Shown here piece by piece: positions 1 to 8,679 of a DNA stretch of 57,371 bases. How positions within the stretch are numbered: the first letter of the stretch is position 1; each line of letters begins with the position of its first letter. The notes below the pieces were generated by a model. The model saw nothing but the letters and a program-made list of their open reading frames with translations. It had not been told where the DNA came from and made no database searches. The position numbers and the translations under genes were made by a program. The DNA comes from Planctomycetota bacterium (lineage in GTDB: Bacteria; Planctomycetota; Phycisphaerae; UBA1845; UTPLA1): NCBI GenBank assembly GCA_003576905.1, contig QEVG01000034.1, positions 1 through 57,371 on the forward strand. The letters run 5' to 3'.

Positions 1-37
1 AATCCGCAACTCACCGTTCGCGCCCCGCCCCGCCCCA

Positions 38-57
38 AACCTGAATGCATTCAGGTT
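38..57. repeat. Perfect 20-bp palindrome centred on ATTCAGG motifs
   Basis: The sequence aacctgaatgcattcaggtt equals its own reverse complement. Its half-site ATTCAGGTT recurs in direct orientation at about 59-67 and 131-139. This could be a binding site for a dimeric protein or part of a dispersed repeat family; the sequence alone does not decide. Confidence 0.75.
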
Positions 58-113
58 GTTCAGGTTTCATTCAGCCTTCCTGCGCAAGGAACGCCGTTTT
101 TCAGGATAAAAAT

Positions 114-150
114 AATTTGTGCATGCCCCCATTCAGGTTTGCTTATCCGG
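114..150 (+). repeat. Left arm of a 37-bp inverted match to the right end
   Basis: These 37 bases are identical to the reverse complement of the last 37 bases of the window (57335-57371). Identity stops after 150, where C faces A. The window therefore ends inside a sequence present at least twice in the genome, which is a common reason for a contig to stop. Confidence 0.9.
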
Positions 151-330
151 CCCCAGGAACCGCCCCCCGCGCCGTCCCGCGCCCCCATGCGCCGTTCCCG
201 CCTGCGCCGCCCCCGCCCCAGGCACACTCGCGGCTGGCGGGGCCTGCTCCAGCGGCGGCAGAAGGCGGGGGCGGCTGGACAACCTCGGCCGTACTGCACT
301 CCCGGTTGCAAGGCGCATTATGATGTCCAC

Positions 331-903
331 ATGGCTCTGATCGTTTTCCTGCGCGGCGTCAACGTGGGCGGGCACCGGACGTTTCGCCCCAGCGTCCTCG
401 CGCGCCAACTGAGCGAGTTCGACGTCGTGAATGTCGGCGCGGCCGGAACCTTTGTGGTTCGCAAGCCCGTATCACGGGCGACCTTGCGCACGGCGGTGCT
501 GCGGAAGCTGCCGTTCGAAGCGGAAGTGGTGCTATGCGACGGCCGCGATCTCATCCGCATGGAGCAGGATAGCCCGTTCGGGCCCAGGCCGGCGCGGCCC
601 GACATCGTGCGATTTGTGAGTTTTCTCTCGAAGAGTCGCCGCATCCGGGTACCCGTGCCGCTCACGCTGCCCCCGGATGGAGAGTGGTCCCTCCGGATCA
701 TCGCGGCGACGAGCCGATTCGTCTTCGGAGAGTACCGGCGTCACATGAAAGCCATCGCCTATCTCGGCAAGATCGACAAGCTTTTCGGTGTTCCCGCGAC
801 GACGCGGAACTGGAACACCGTGATGGAGGTTGTGCGGATCTTGAAAGGTGATGTCAGGAAACGAAGTCGATCGCGTTCGCCGAAAGCGCGGAAGGCAGAA
901 TGA
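331..903 (+). CDS. DUF1697 family protein
   Basis: A 190-residue soluble protein. The N-terminus 'ALIVFLRGVNVGGH' is the signature of the DUF1697 family (normally 'LLRGINVGGH'), followed by the usual alternating alpha/beta pattern with 'VVNVGAAGTFVV' in place of the family's 'YIQSGNVVF' strand. The frame is open far upstream, but the family begins at this ATG, so the extra 64 codons from a TTG at 139 were left out. The C-terminal tail is very basic (RKRSRSRSPKAR). The biochemical role of DUF1697 is unknown. The next gene starts 136 bases downstream on the same strand. The family assignment is fairly sure; function is not. Confidence 0.75.
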   Translation: MALIVFLRGVNVGGHRTFRPSVLARQLSEFDVVNVGAAGTFVVRKPVSRATLRTAVLRKLPFEAEVVLCDGRDLIRMEQDSPFGPRPARPDIVRFVSFLSKSRRIRVPVPLTLPPDGEWSLRIIAATSRFVFGEYRRHMKAIAYLGKIDKLFGVPATTRNWNTVMEVVRILKGDVRKRSRSRSPKARKAE

Positions 904-1039
904 GTTTGCCCGGCGAGTGACGGCGGCGCGTGTGCTTCTGCTCTCCGGAGACTGGTATGCTGAAGCCCCGTGTGCCGCGGAAACCGGGAGGCCCTTCTCT
1001 GGCAGCATTGACAAGCGCGACTTTGGAGACTCCTCGAAC

Positions 1040-1687
1040 ATGAGAAGTGCCAATCGACCGACAACCGCGATCCAGAAGAAAAAGGGCGACGCCGGAAAAG
1101 AAGCCGGGGCCGGCACCAGGTTGTGCTTTAGCGCACCGCTCCACCGGCCCAGCGCGACCGGCAAGCCTCCCACGTGGACCTTTCTGACCCTGCCCACGCA
1201 GGCCAGCGCGAAGCTCCCCTCGCGCGGACAGGTCACCGTCGAGGGCACGCTCAACGGCCGCCCCTTTCAGGCCACGCTTGAGCCTGACGGACAGGGCGGA
1301 CACTGGCTGAAGGTGGATCGGAAGCTCCGCGAAGCGGCGGCGGCGTCGCCGGGCGACGTCGTCGAATTGGAAATCGCGCCAGTGAGCGTGGAGCCGGAGC
1401 CGAAGGTGCCGCCCGACCTGCGCAAGGCCCTCGCGGCGGCCCCGCCGAAAGCGCGCGAGGCCTGGTCGGACATCACGCCCGCCGCGCGCCGCGATTTTGT
1501 CTTCTGGATCGTCTCCGCAAAGCAGGCCGAGACGCGCGCCCGCCGGATCGCCACCGCCTGCGACATGCTCGCCAAGGGCAAGCGCCGCCCGTGCTGCCTC
1601 GATCGGTCGGGCATGTATGCCAGGAGCCTGAGCTGCCCGGTGCCGGAGGATCCGTCAAACTTCAGGCGCCGCGACGCAGGGCAATGA
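1040..1687 (+). CDS. DUF1905 / YdeI-like (OmdA) domain protein
   Basis: A 215-residue protein with two recognisable parts. Residues about 25-110 match the DUF1905 beta-barrel fold ('TFLTLPTQASAKLPSRGQVT', 'VEGTLNGRPFQATLEPDG'). Residues about 125-185 match the YdeI/OmdA helical domain ('PPDLRKALAAAPPKAREAWS', then 'VSAKQAETRARRIATACDML'). Proteins of this build have been linked loosely to bacteriocin protection; the molecular function is not established. The ATG at 1040 was chosen because a GGAG lies 11 bases upstream and the family starts there; the frame is open from 848. The last 25 residues, with a Cys-Cys pair, look unlike the family and may be lineage-specific. Confidence 0.75.
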   Translation: MRSANRPTTAIQKKKGDAGKEAGAGTRLCFSAPLHRPSATGKPPTWTFLTLPTQASAKLPSRGQVTVEGTLNGRPFQATLEPDGQGGHWLKVDRKLREAAAASPGDVVELEIAPVSVEPEPKVPPDLRKALAAAPPKAREAWSDITPAARRDFVFWIVSAKQAETRARRIATACDMLAKGKRRPCCLDRSGMYARSLSCPVPEDPSNFRRRDAGQ

Positions 1688-1913
1688 GCGCGCAACCTCG
1701 GAGCCGATGGCCAAGGGGAACGCCGCGCGTTGGAATCCAGCTGTTACACGGCCATCACCCGACGCTGGCGCCCTTGTGCGTCAGCAGGTTGCATGCACAC
1801 AACACGCAAGTCGGAGGATCGGCAGAAATCAACCGCCGATCTGAAGAGACGCCTCGCAGGCCCAGAAGGAAGAGCCAGACTTCCGGCGTCCTCTACCGAC
1901 TTGCTTCAAATCG

Positions 1914-4097
1914 CTATGGGCCTAAATTGACCGTGATTGACTTCGTGGCGCTCAGAGGCATTGGTTCGCCCGGGCCGCCAGCGCCGTGGTCCTGCACAAT
2001 GATGATGATCGTCTGGTCAACGGGCGAAAGGGCGGTGGCATTCAGTCCGAGCGAAAGCTGTGCCAGCGTCCCTTCGACGAGAACCTGCCCCGGGCCATTT
2101 TGGAGGATCGTCATCGTACCCGGGTCAATCAGTTGAATATTCAGGCCCGTCGTGCAGAAGATGTTCACGGTCAGCACGTCAGCGGGCGCGGCATCATCCG
2201 AAACAGAGATATTCTCGATCGTGAAGGGGATGTTGAACTGTGCCGGCACGGAGGCGGGCGCGTTGATGACCGGTGCGTCGTTTACGGGAAGGACTTCGAA
2301 TTGCTGGGTGAAGGTTCTTCGAGGAAAGTCGTATGCAATCGGCTGGTCGGTATCGATCGTGTAGAAGTATTCGTAATCCTCGAGCTGAAAAGACCAGCTG
2401 TCCGGCGGGCCGCCTGCCGTGTTGAAGTCCGGGTTTGGAACGTATTCAAGCTGGTAATAATTGAGTTCCTCTCCCAGTGGAAGCGGAAGCGGCGTATTCA
2501 GCTCGACGGCCATCCGTAGCGGCGGAGCCTGGAATTGCGGCTGCAGGTAATACAGCGTTCCATGCAGGGGAAGGCTTATCGGCCGGACATTGATATTGCT
2601 GTATCCGTCATCATCGGTCGGCGTAAACTGAGTAATACCGGAAACGTCTTCGCTTAGCGTCACCGTCGATTCCCAATCTGGATCCATGACCGGCGGCAGG
2701 TTCTGCATGAAAAAACAAAATGTGTAGGAGACCTCCTCGGACAGGAGCTCGCCATCGCTCGCGCGGAAGGAGATGGCGTCGAAAGGGCATTCCGTCTGGT
2801 AGATGAAATCCCAGTCTGTTGCATCTCGAACATACGTGAATGACGTGATGCAGCCGCCGAATTCGTGATTCGTCGCGGTGACTTCCTGCTCTGGCGGCGG
2901 TGCGGTGTTCGCATAATGGCCGACGTACAGGCGCCCCGTCTGCGGGAGCGTTGTGATGTCGACCGTCATACTGCCATGACAAACCGAACCGTCGGCCGCG
3001 TCGTTGTACTGAACATCAAACTGAATGTTGAGGGCAAAATTGGGGGCCGGCATATTTCCCGAATAGGCGACGGGCGCGTCGTTGACGGCCGCAACATCGA
3101 CATCGACGCGCAGGTCATTTGCATAGAGCGGCAACTCCGGCCAGTGATCGAGAGAGTGGGCGAAGGCAAAGAACGCAGTCGTGTCGCCGTTCTGATTCAC
3201 TCCGGGAACGAACAGCAGCCAGTTCGCCGCATTCGTAACTTGCACCGGCGCGTGCCCCGTGCTCGTGTCAATAATGATCAGGGAGCCGGGGGTCAGGTTG
3301 TCACTTTCTACCTGGTAGAACAGGCCGAAATCGTCAAAGGTTTCGGTGATATAGTATCGGCCTTCCGGCGACGGTGGAAGCTGAAAGTAGAGCGGAGTGT
3401 CTTCGGTTGCCTGGAGTGGCGTCGGCGGGCCCATTCCCGGCGGCCACCACTCCACAGCGTCGTAGACCGGCGTCAGGTAGATCGCGACATCGCCAAACGA
3501 CGAGACGCGTCCCGACGGCAGGCTCGTCGCTGTGTAGCCGAACGATGCGAGTGATGAGTCGCCCGGAAACGTGCACGCGTCCTCCTCGCCGAGGTATCGG
3601 ACGATTCCGTCAGGATCCGTCACCAGTGCCGGCGCCGCGCTGATGGGCGTGCCATCGGACTGCATCAACTGCCCGGCAATCGGCAGCGACGTGATCGTGA
3701 ACTGAAACGAAGCATCGGGCTCGATGGGGTCAACCGCCGCGAGCATGATCGGCGAGGAGACGTCCTCGGTTCCGATCATGGTCGTCGTGAGCGTGACGGG
3801 CGTTGCCCCACCTGTCAGAACAATCGAAACAAATGGAGGTGCGTCCTCGGCAGACACGGAACCGTCGCCATCAATGTCGCCCCCCGAAATGAGGCAGCCC
3901 GGATGATCGGCCGCGTAGCCCGCCGGGTCGAGAATCGCCTGCATGAACGGCTGAATGTCGAGGCCGCTGACAACCGTATCGCAGTCCATATCTCCGAGTT
4001 GGCTCGCCGATACGGGCCGAGGTACGAAAGGGACAAGGGAAGCGCCGACGACCACAATCAGGGTCGATTCAAGGCGAAGCTTTGTCGGCTGAGTCAT
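1914..4097 (-). CDS. Secreted protein with dockerin-like module and cadherin-like tandem repeats
   Basis: A 727-residue exported protein of unknown function. A signal peptide covers about residues 1-32 (hydrophobic 'LIVVVGASLVPFV', cleavage near 'SAS'). Residues 35-97 form a dockerin-like pair of calcium loops (DMDCDTVVSG and DIDGDGSVSAED). The rest is beta-rich with degenerate repeats of the cadherin-like type that recur as 'TITSLPIAGQL', 'DITTLPQTGRL' and 'ISLPLHGTLYYL'; 'VNDAPV' linkers are also present. Such proteins act at the cell surface or outside it. The start was moved from 4112 to 4097 because a GGAGG lies at 4104-4108, six bases upstream of this ATG. The annotated end is a TAG with no membrane anchor or sorting signal visible. 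Confidence 0.8.
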   Translation of the reverse strand: MTQPTKLRLESTLIVVVGASLVPFVPRPVSASQLGDMDCDTVVSGLDIQPFMQAILDPAGYAADHPGCLISGGDIDGDGSVSAEDAPPFVSIVLTGGATPVTLTTTMIGTEDVSSPIMLAAVDPIEPDASFQFTITSLPIAGQLMQSDGTPISAAPALVTDPDGIVRYLGEEDACTFPGDSSLASFGYTATSLPSGRVSSFGDVAIYLTPVYDAVEWWPPGMGPPTPLQATEDTPLYFQLPPSPEGRYYITETFDDFGLFYQVESDNLTPGSLIIIDTSTGHAPVQVTNAANWLLFVPGVNQNGDTTAFFAFAHSLDHWPELPLYANDLRVDVDVAAVNDAPVAYSGNMPAPNFALNIQFDVQYNDAADGSVCHGSMTVDITTLPQTGRLYVGHYANTAPPPEQEVTATNHEFGGCITSFTYVRDATDWDFIYQTECPFDAISFRASDGELLSEEVSYTFCFFMQNLPPVMDPDWESTVTLSEDVSGITQFTPTDDDGYSNINVRPISLPLHGTLYYLQPQFQAPPLRMAVELNTPLPLPLGEELNYYQLEYVPNPDFNTAGGPPDSWSFQLEDYEYFYTIDTDQPIAYDFPRRTFTQQFEVLPVNDAPVINAPASVPAQFNIPFTIENISVSDDAAPADVLTVNIFCTTGLNIQLIDPGTMTILQNGPGQVLVEGTLAQLSLGLNATALSPVDQTIIIIVQDHGAGGPGEPMPLSATKSITVNLGP

Positions 4098-4588
4098 GAC
4101 ATTCCTCCGCATCCGGCCGGGCCGTTGGCCCTCGCGGAGACCTGCCCATCAGGACCGTCTGGAACCGCGCAGCGCCCTTCCCGGCCACCTATCAGTTCGC
4201 AATTCGAGGTGAAAGGACATCAATCGACTTTCTCCATTTGACTCTTCCTGTCGCGAGGCTCGCCGGGCAGGAGAGAATTTTACTCGAACCAAACTCGGAT
4301 CGGAACCTTTCCACGTCCGTGTCGGCAGTCAGCCGCTAGGCATCGAAGCCCGCGGCCATGAACGTTCCCGCCCGCCGGCAAGGCCCATTGGGATCGCTGT
4401 GCGTTAGGTCCGGGCCCATAGGCCGCCGAATGCACGACTATTCCGAGCGGGCGAGGAGATGCGGAATCAATGCCTCCCGACTGGGGGGCGCATGATGGTA
4501 GCCGAGGGCTTGGTCCCCGGTTAAAGACATCCCGATCTTTTGATCCCACTCAGTGGAAGGATGACGCATGCCGCTCCGAATCGTCCCA
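4098..4588. other. Intergenic region upstream of the cadherin-like gene
   Basis: No credible gene. On the minus strand a TAAAAT at 4277-4282, with a weak TTCCGA 17 bases upstream (4300-4305), could be a promoter for the gene starting at 4097, leaving a leader of about 170 bases. The rest, next to the end of the S51 peptidase gene, shows nothing I recognise. Confidence 0.35.
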
Positions 4589-5293
4589 TCACGTCCCGAT
4601 GAATCGCGTCCCCATTTCTTCTTCGCGGACAACGCCGTTGCGAATGCCGACGCGGTAACACCCGGCGCCGGGCTTCGTCGAAACACACGCCTGAATCTTA
4701 GTGCCGACATAGTGAATCGCCGCCCAGTCGTCCGCGGCGACGCCGGCTGGCAATCCGCGCTGCAGCAGCCGATGATAGATGGGGCGTCGATCCGTCTCGC
4801 CGTCGTAGTGAGGGCACGAACTTCCCTTGAGAAGACCCAGCCCGTCGCGGATGGCCGAGAGCGGCCGCCCGAAAGAGTCGGTGACGCCGCCCTCGAACCA
4901 GCAGAGCATTCCCGCGCTGACGCCGGTGAGCACGATCCCGCGCTTCCACGCCTCGCGCAGCACGCGATCAACTCCGTGGACGCGCCAGACGGCCAGCATG
5001 TTCGCCGTATTGCCGCCGCTCACGTAGATCACATCCTGCGACAGCAGGAACGCGCGGATATCCGTACGGGGCACGCCGAAGAGCCGCAGATGAGACGCCT
5101 CCGCCCGCCTTGCCGGGAACGCCTCGTAGAACTTGACGATGTTGTCCCGGTTATCGCCCCCCGCAGTCGCGATGAAGCACACGCGCGGCCTGCGCTTTCG
5201 CGTTAAAGAAAGGATGTAGTTGTCCAGGGCGTCGTAATCCCCGGACATCAGAAACCCGCCCCCGCCCATCGCCACGATCTGCCGATTAGCCAT
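4589..5293 (-). CDS. Peptidase S51 family protein (dipeptidase E / cyanophycinase-like)
   Basis: A 234-residue cytoplasmic serine hydrolase of the PepE/cyanophycinase clan. The nucleophile is Ser126 in 'TGVSAGMLCWFEGG', the family elbow motif GxSAG. The loop 'YVSGGNTANML' at about 90-100 is the second signature, and His162 in 'CPHYDGE' fits the catalytic histidine. Known members cleave aspartyl dipeptides or cyanophycin; the substrate here cannot be read from the sequence. The ATG at 5293 was taken because 'RQIVAMGGGGF' is the typical first strand, although the frame is open to 5395. No SD is evident. The neighbour upstream on this strand is a DinB gene about 150 bases away. Confidence 0.85.
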   Translation of the reverse strand: MANRQIVAMGGGGFLMSGDYDALDNYILSLTRKRRPRVCFIATAGGDNRDNIVKFYEAFPARRAEASHLRLFGVPRTDIRAFLLSQDVIYVSGGNTANMLAVWRVHGVDRVLREAWKRGIVLTGVSAGMLCWFEGGVTDSFGRPLSAIRDGLGLLKGSSCPHYDGETDRRPIYHRLLQRGLPAGVAADDWAAIHYVGTKIQACVSTKPGAGCYRVGIRNGVVREEEMGTRFIGT

Positions 5294-5449
5294 ACTTGAA
5301 TCCAACTGGGCCTTGAGACACGCACCAAGCCATTGCACGGTCCCGCAACCGGTAGCTTGTTGTCGGCTCCGCTTCGCCGCCAGGCCGCGTTGCACGTGCC
5401 GTTAAGTCAAGCCCCAGACGCGCCGATTCGCCCACGCCGGGCCGCCGCC

Positions 5450-5974
5450 TCAGGCAAGCTCTCGGCGGTCATACATCATGTCGTTGAAATCGATATCCTG
5501 CACCGGTGTCGCCGCGTCGCCCAGTTCGCGGAGCATGGCAAGCACCTGTGCCCGGTGGTGGACCTCGTGCAGGGCCAGCTGGGTGAAGAAGTCGCCCGCG
5601 GTCGCCGTAATGTAGTATCGCCTGCCGCGGTCGTCGGGGAAGGTCAGGTACGAGATCGTCCGGTTCCAGTCGCCTTCGGCCGCAACGGCCGCGCGCACGC
5701 GTTTCGCCTGTTCGCGCCAGGTTTGATCGATCACCTCAAACGCGGGCGGCCGCTCGTATTGGAACGGCCACTCGGCATAGGGCGGAACGGTGCGGCCCTC
5801 GAGGCGCTCGATGTAGTACCACTCCGCGATCATGATGTGCGTGAGGGTTGAGCCCATCGTCTTCAACCCAAAGGCGAACTCGCGGCGGTAGGCCGCTGGC
5901 GTGAGCCGTCGCACGGCATCCATCACGCGTTCGCGGGATAGTGCCAGGTAGTCATAAATCCGGGTCGGGTTCAT
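5450..5974 (-). CDS. DinB family metalloprotein
   Basis: A 174-residue four-helix-bundle protein of the DinB/YfiT-like group. The three expected metal ligands are visible: His46 in 'STLTHIMIAEW', and His136 and His140 in 'LALHEVHHRAQVL'. Members include thiol-dependent transferases (bacillithiol or mycothiol type) and proteins of unknown role; no thiol-synthesis gene lies nearby, so the reaction is left open. The start at 5974 is where family similarity begins ('NPTRIYDYLALSRERVMDAV'); 24 further codons upstream look non-coding. Its start is about 120 bases from the divergent PLP-enzyme gene. Confidence 0.8.
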   Translation of the reverse strand: MNPTRIYDYLALSRERVMDAVRRLTPAAYRREFAFGLKTMGSTLTHIMIAEWYYIERLEGRTVPPYAEWPFQYERPPAFEVIDQTWREQAKRVRAAVAAEGDWNRTISYLTFPDDRGRRYYITATAGDFFTQLALHEVHHRAQVLAMLRELGDAATPVQDIDFNDMMYDRRELA

Positions 5975-6094
5975 TGCTGCAGTATATCGGAATCCGGCGC
6001 GACCATTCCACGCGTGCCGTTCGTCGGTGGTCCGTTTGCGACGCATGCTCCGGACTTGCCTGCCGGGGGGCCCTGCTTTCTACTGACCGTATCC

Positions 6095-7021
6095 ATGGAC
6101 CTCCTCCGTGCCATTGGAAGTACGTCGATCGTCCGGCTGCGGCGGGTCGTGCCGCCGCAGTGCGCGGAAATCCTCGTGAAGCTCGAGTGGGAAAACCCGA
6201 CCGGCAGCATGAAGGATCGAATGGCTGAAAGCGTCATCACGCGCGCAGAGGCTGATGGGCGTCTGCGCCCCGGGTACACGGTCATCGAATACACCGGCGG
6301 CAGCACGGGTGCTTCGCTGGCGCTGGTCTGCGCCGCAAAAGGCTACCGCATCAAGATCGTCACCTCGAACGCTTTCAGCCAGGAAAAGCGCGACCATATG
6401 GCGGCGCTGGGGGCCGAGCTTACCATCGTCCCCAGCCCGGATGGGCTCACGTCGAAGAAGCTGATTCTCGACATGATCGAGACCGCGCGGCAGATGGCCA
6501 GCGAGCCGAACACCTTCTGGACCGATCAGCTCCACAACCCCGACACCATTGCGGGCTATCACGCGCTGGGCGAGGAGATCTGGCGTCAGACCGATGGCCG
6601 GGTTGACGCCTTTGTGCATTCGGTCGGCACCGCCGCCTCGTCGCGCGGCGTCGCGACAGTGCTCAAGCAACACAACCCGAGTATTCGCATCGTCATCGTC
6701 GAGCCGGGAGAATCGGCCGTGCTCTCGGGCGGCAGCGCGGGCTCTCACAAGATCGAGGGGGTGGGAATCGGGTATACCCCGCCGCTCTGGGAACCGTCGC
6801 TGGTCGATGAAATCGTGCCGGTCGCGACGGACGCCGCAAAGGAAATGACCCGCCGGATTGCGCGGGAGGAGGGGCTCTTCGCCGGCACGTCCTCCGGAGC
6901 GAACGTCGCGGCCGCGATTGAAGTCGCCCGGCGCCTCGGCCCAAATGCCAGGGTGGTGACGCTGATGTGCGACTCGGGGCTCAAGTACCTGAGCACTGAT
7001 GTCTATCGACGCGGAGGGTGA
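6095..7021 (+). CDS. Cysteine synthase-like PLP-dependent enzyme
   Basis: A 308-residue fold-type II PLP enzyme of the CysK/CysM/cystathionine beta-synthase group. Lys40 in 'NPTGSMKDRMA' is the Schiff-base lysine (family motif N-P-x-G-S-x-K-D-R). 'EYTGGSTGASLAL' is the substrate-loop motif, and 'GTSSGANVAAA' near the C-terminus is the family's phosphate/ring-binding segment. The usual glycine-rich loop appears as 'SVGTAASSRGV' rather than 'GTGGTxxG', which suggests altered substrate use. The product could be cysteine or another beta-replacement amino acid. The ATG at 6095 gives the expected N-terminus ('DLLRAIGSTSIVRL'); the frame opens at 6014 but that part is not family-like. It stands alone, with no serine acetyltransferase gene next to it. 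Confidence 0.85.
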   Translation: MDLLRAIGSTSIVRLRRVVPPQCAEILVKLEWENPTGSMKDRMAESVITRAEADGRLRPGYTVIEYTGGSTGASLALVCAAKGYRIKIVTSNAFSQEKRDHMAALGAELTIVPSPDGLTSKKLILDMIETARQMASEPNTFWTDQLHNPDTIAGYHALGEEIWRQTDGRVDAFVHSVGTAASSRGVATVLKQHNPSIRIVIVEPGESAVLSGGSAGSHKIEGVGIGYTPPLWEPSLVDEIVPVATDAAKEMTRRIAREEGLFAGTSSGANVAAAIEVARRLGPNARVVTLMCDSGLKYLSTDVYRRGG

Positions 7022-7056
7022 CCGGGCGTCCTCACTTCGATCACGGCTTTCCGGAG

Positions 7057-8679
7057 CTACTTCGGATCATTCGCGAGCCGCCCCAGGGCTTTCAGCCGCC
7101 AGACGTGTTCGGTGTTCGGAAGTGTCCCCCATGCCGTGCCGATGCGATCAAGCGCTTCGGGCGTCAGCAGTCCCAGGGCCTGCGCCTCGACCGGGTCGAA
7201 AGGCGTGTGTCCGACGGCGCGCTGCGCGGCGGATTTGTTGAGCCACGCCGAAAGCGCCCGGCGGGTTTCGGCATGGTCCGGGTCCGGCCCGAGGCTGGTG
7301 AGCGTCAGCATGGGTCGGAGACTGTAAAGCGCAAGCAGCACGCTGGAGATTGCGACGTACCCCAGCACGATGTTGAGCCGCCGGCTGGAGCCGATTCCCG
7401 CCGCGCACGCAATGGCCGTCGCCACCCAGCACCACGCGAGCGGCGCGATGTAGAAGCGAACGGCCGGAAAGAAATAGAGCGAATACACGACGATATGGCC
7501 GCCGATCCAAATCGCGACGGCGAGTCCCACGGCCCCAAAGGTCGCGCGTGTCCAACCCTTGGCACGCCGGGACGCGACCAGAACCCACGCCGCACAGAGC
7601 CAGCCGGTCATCGGCCAGTACCGACCGAGACCCTGGTTGCCGTCGGGACGAAGTCCGCGCAGGCCGAGGAAGGCATTGCCCGCGACCGCAAGGTTTCCGA
7701 TTCTCTCGTCTGATTGACGCCGGCGAAGCGCGAAATCCGGGTGGCCCTCGAAGGCGTTGCGCAGGCTGAATGAATCCCCCAGTCGGTCGTAGAGTTTCGG
7801 TATCCAGAACCGATATCCGCTCCACTCCCACGCCCTGTACCCCGAGCGGTGCATGGTGAACATCGTGAGCCCCGCGACCAGGATCAGCCCGGCAAGCCCG
7901 ACGGCGAGACGGCGCGCCGCGCGTTCTGCGCCATGCCGCTTCGCGCCGCAGGCAAACAGGACCGCGATGGGAGCGACCAGCAGGCATCCGGCAATCGGAC
8001 GCGTGGCGAGTGCCATGCCGGCGGCAACCCCTGCGGCAAGCATCGCCGCGCGAGCGCGTCGGGCCGACGGCTCCCCCACGAGCGCCAGCGCGCAGGCGGC
8101 GAGGGAAAGGGTACCAAAGAACGCCGTCGGCTCATCGCTCATGAGCGTCCGGTCCCATTCGATGGACACTGGCGTGATGGCCCAGCCCCATCCCGCGCAG
8201 GCCCCCGCAAGAAACGCGCGGCGGTTTACTTTTTGCGGGGCCAGATCGGGCATCCGCGCTCTGACTAAAAGGCGCACGCCGTGAACCGTGATCACGGCGA
8301 GCACGTACGCATGGGCGGCGCCAAACAGCCCGGTCAGCCGCCACAGCGATTCCGTCTCCATCCCGCAGCGGATCGCGACCGACAGGAGCATCGGCCAGCC
8401 CGGTGCATAGCGCGGACGGACCGTTTCGGGCCCGACGTGCAGGCAGTAGCGGCCCTCGAGGGCAAGGGCCTGCGCCGCGGCGGCATACTCCAGTGCGTCC
8501 GGCCGGGGATCGAGGTGCGGGCCGGGGGTCCGTTCAACGAGGGTCCAGCGGATCAGAAGTGTCGGCGATACGACAGCAAGCGCAAGCAGGACATGGCAGA
8601 GCCGCTCGCGATTGAATATTCCCGGAGCCCGATGCGGCTGCATTCCGTTGCTCCATCGCCGCCCGGCGCGCGACGTCAT
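7057..8679 (-). CDS. Polytopic GT-C (ArnT/PMT-like) glycosyltransferase, putative
   Basis: A 540-residue membrane protein with about 11-12 hydrophobic segments. After the first segment it has an acidic loop ('HLDPRPDALEYAAAAQAL') and then 'RYAPGWPMLL', the layout of GT-C enzymes that use polyprenyl-phosphate sugars on the outer face of the membrane. Its start codon overlaps the stop of the large upstream gene in an ATGA (8676-8679), so translation is probably coupled and the product belongs to the same surface-glycan pathway. An internal Met at 8643 is possible, but the ATGA overlap favours 8679. The donor, acceptor and exact family are not readable. Confidence 0.7.
   Translation of the reverse strand: MTSRAGRRWSNGMQPHRAPGIFNRERLCHVLLALAVVSPTLLIRWTLVERTPGPHLDPRPDALEYAAAAQALALEGRYCLHVGPETVRPRYAPGWPMLLSVAIRCGMETESLWRLTGLFGAAHAYVLAVITVHGVRLLVRARMPDLAPQKVNRRAFLAGACAGWGWAITPVSIEWDRTLMSDEPTAFFGTLSLAACALALVGEPSARRARAAMLAAGVAAGMALATRPIAGCLLVAPIAVLFACGAKRHGAERAARRLAVGLAGLILVAGLTMFTMHRSGYRAWEWSGYRFWIPKLYDRLGDSFSLRNAFEGHPDFALRRRQSDERIGNLAVAGNAFLGLRGLRPDGNQGLGRYWPMTGWLCAAWVLVASRRAKGWTRATFGAVGLAVAIWIGGHIVVYSLYFFPAVRFYIAPLAWCWVATAIACAAGIGSSRRLNIVLGYVAISSVLLALYSLRPMLTLTSLGPDPDHAETRRALSAWLNKSAAQRAVGHTPFDPVEAQALGLLTPEALDRIGTAWGTLPNTEHVWRLKALGRLANDPK

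Larger units (their letters stand above)
1..330. other. Gene-free left end with TTCAGG-type repeats
   Basis: No convincing gene. The stretch holds a perfect 20-bp palindrome (38-57), further TTCAG or TTCAGG copies near 59, 69, 100 and 132, an AT-rich patch at about 96-120, and one arm of an inverted match to the right end (114-150). From 151 it is very GC-rich up to the start of the first gene. No clear -35/-10 pair was found. Confidence 0.7.
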
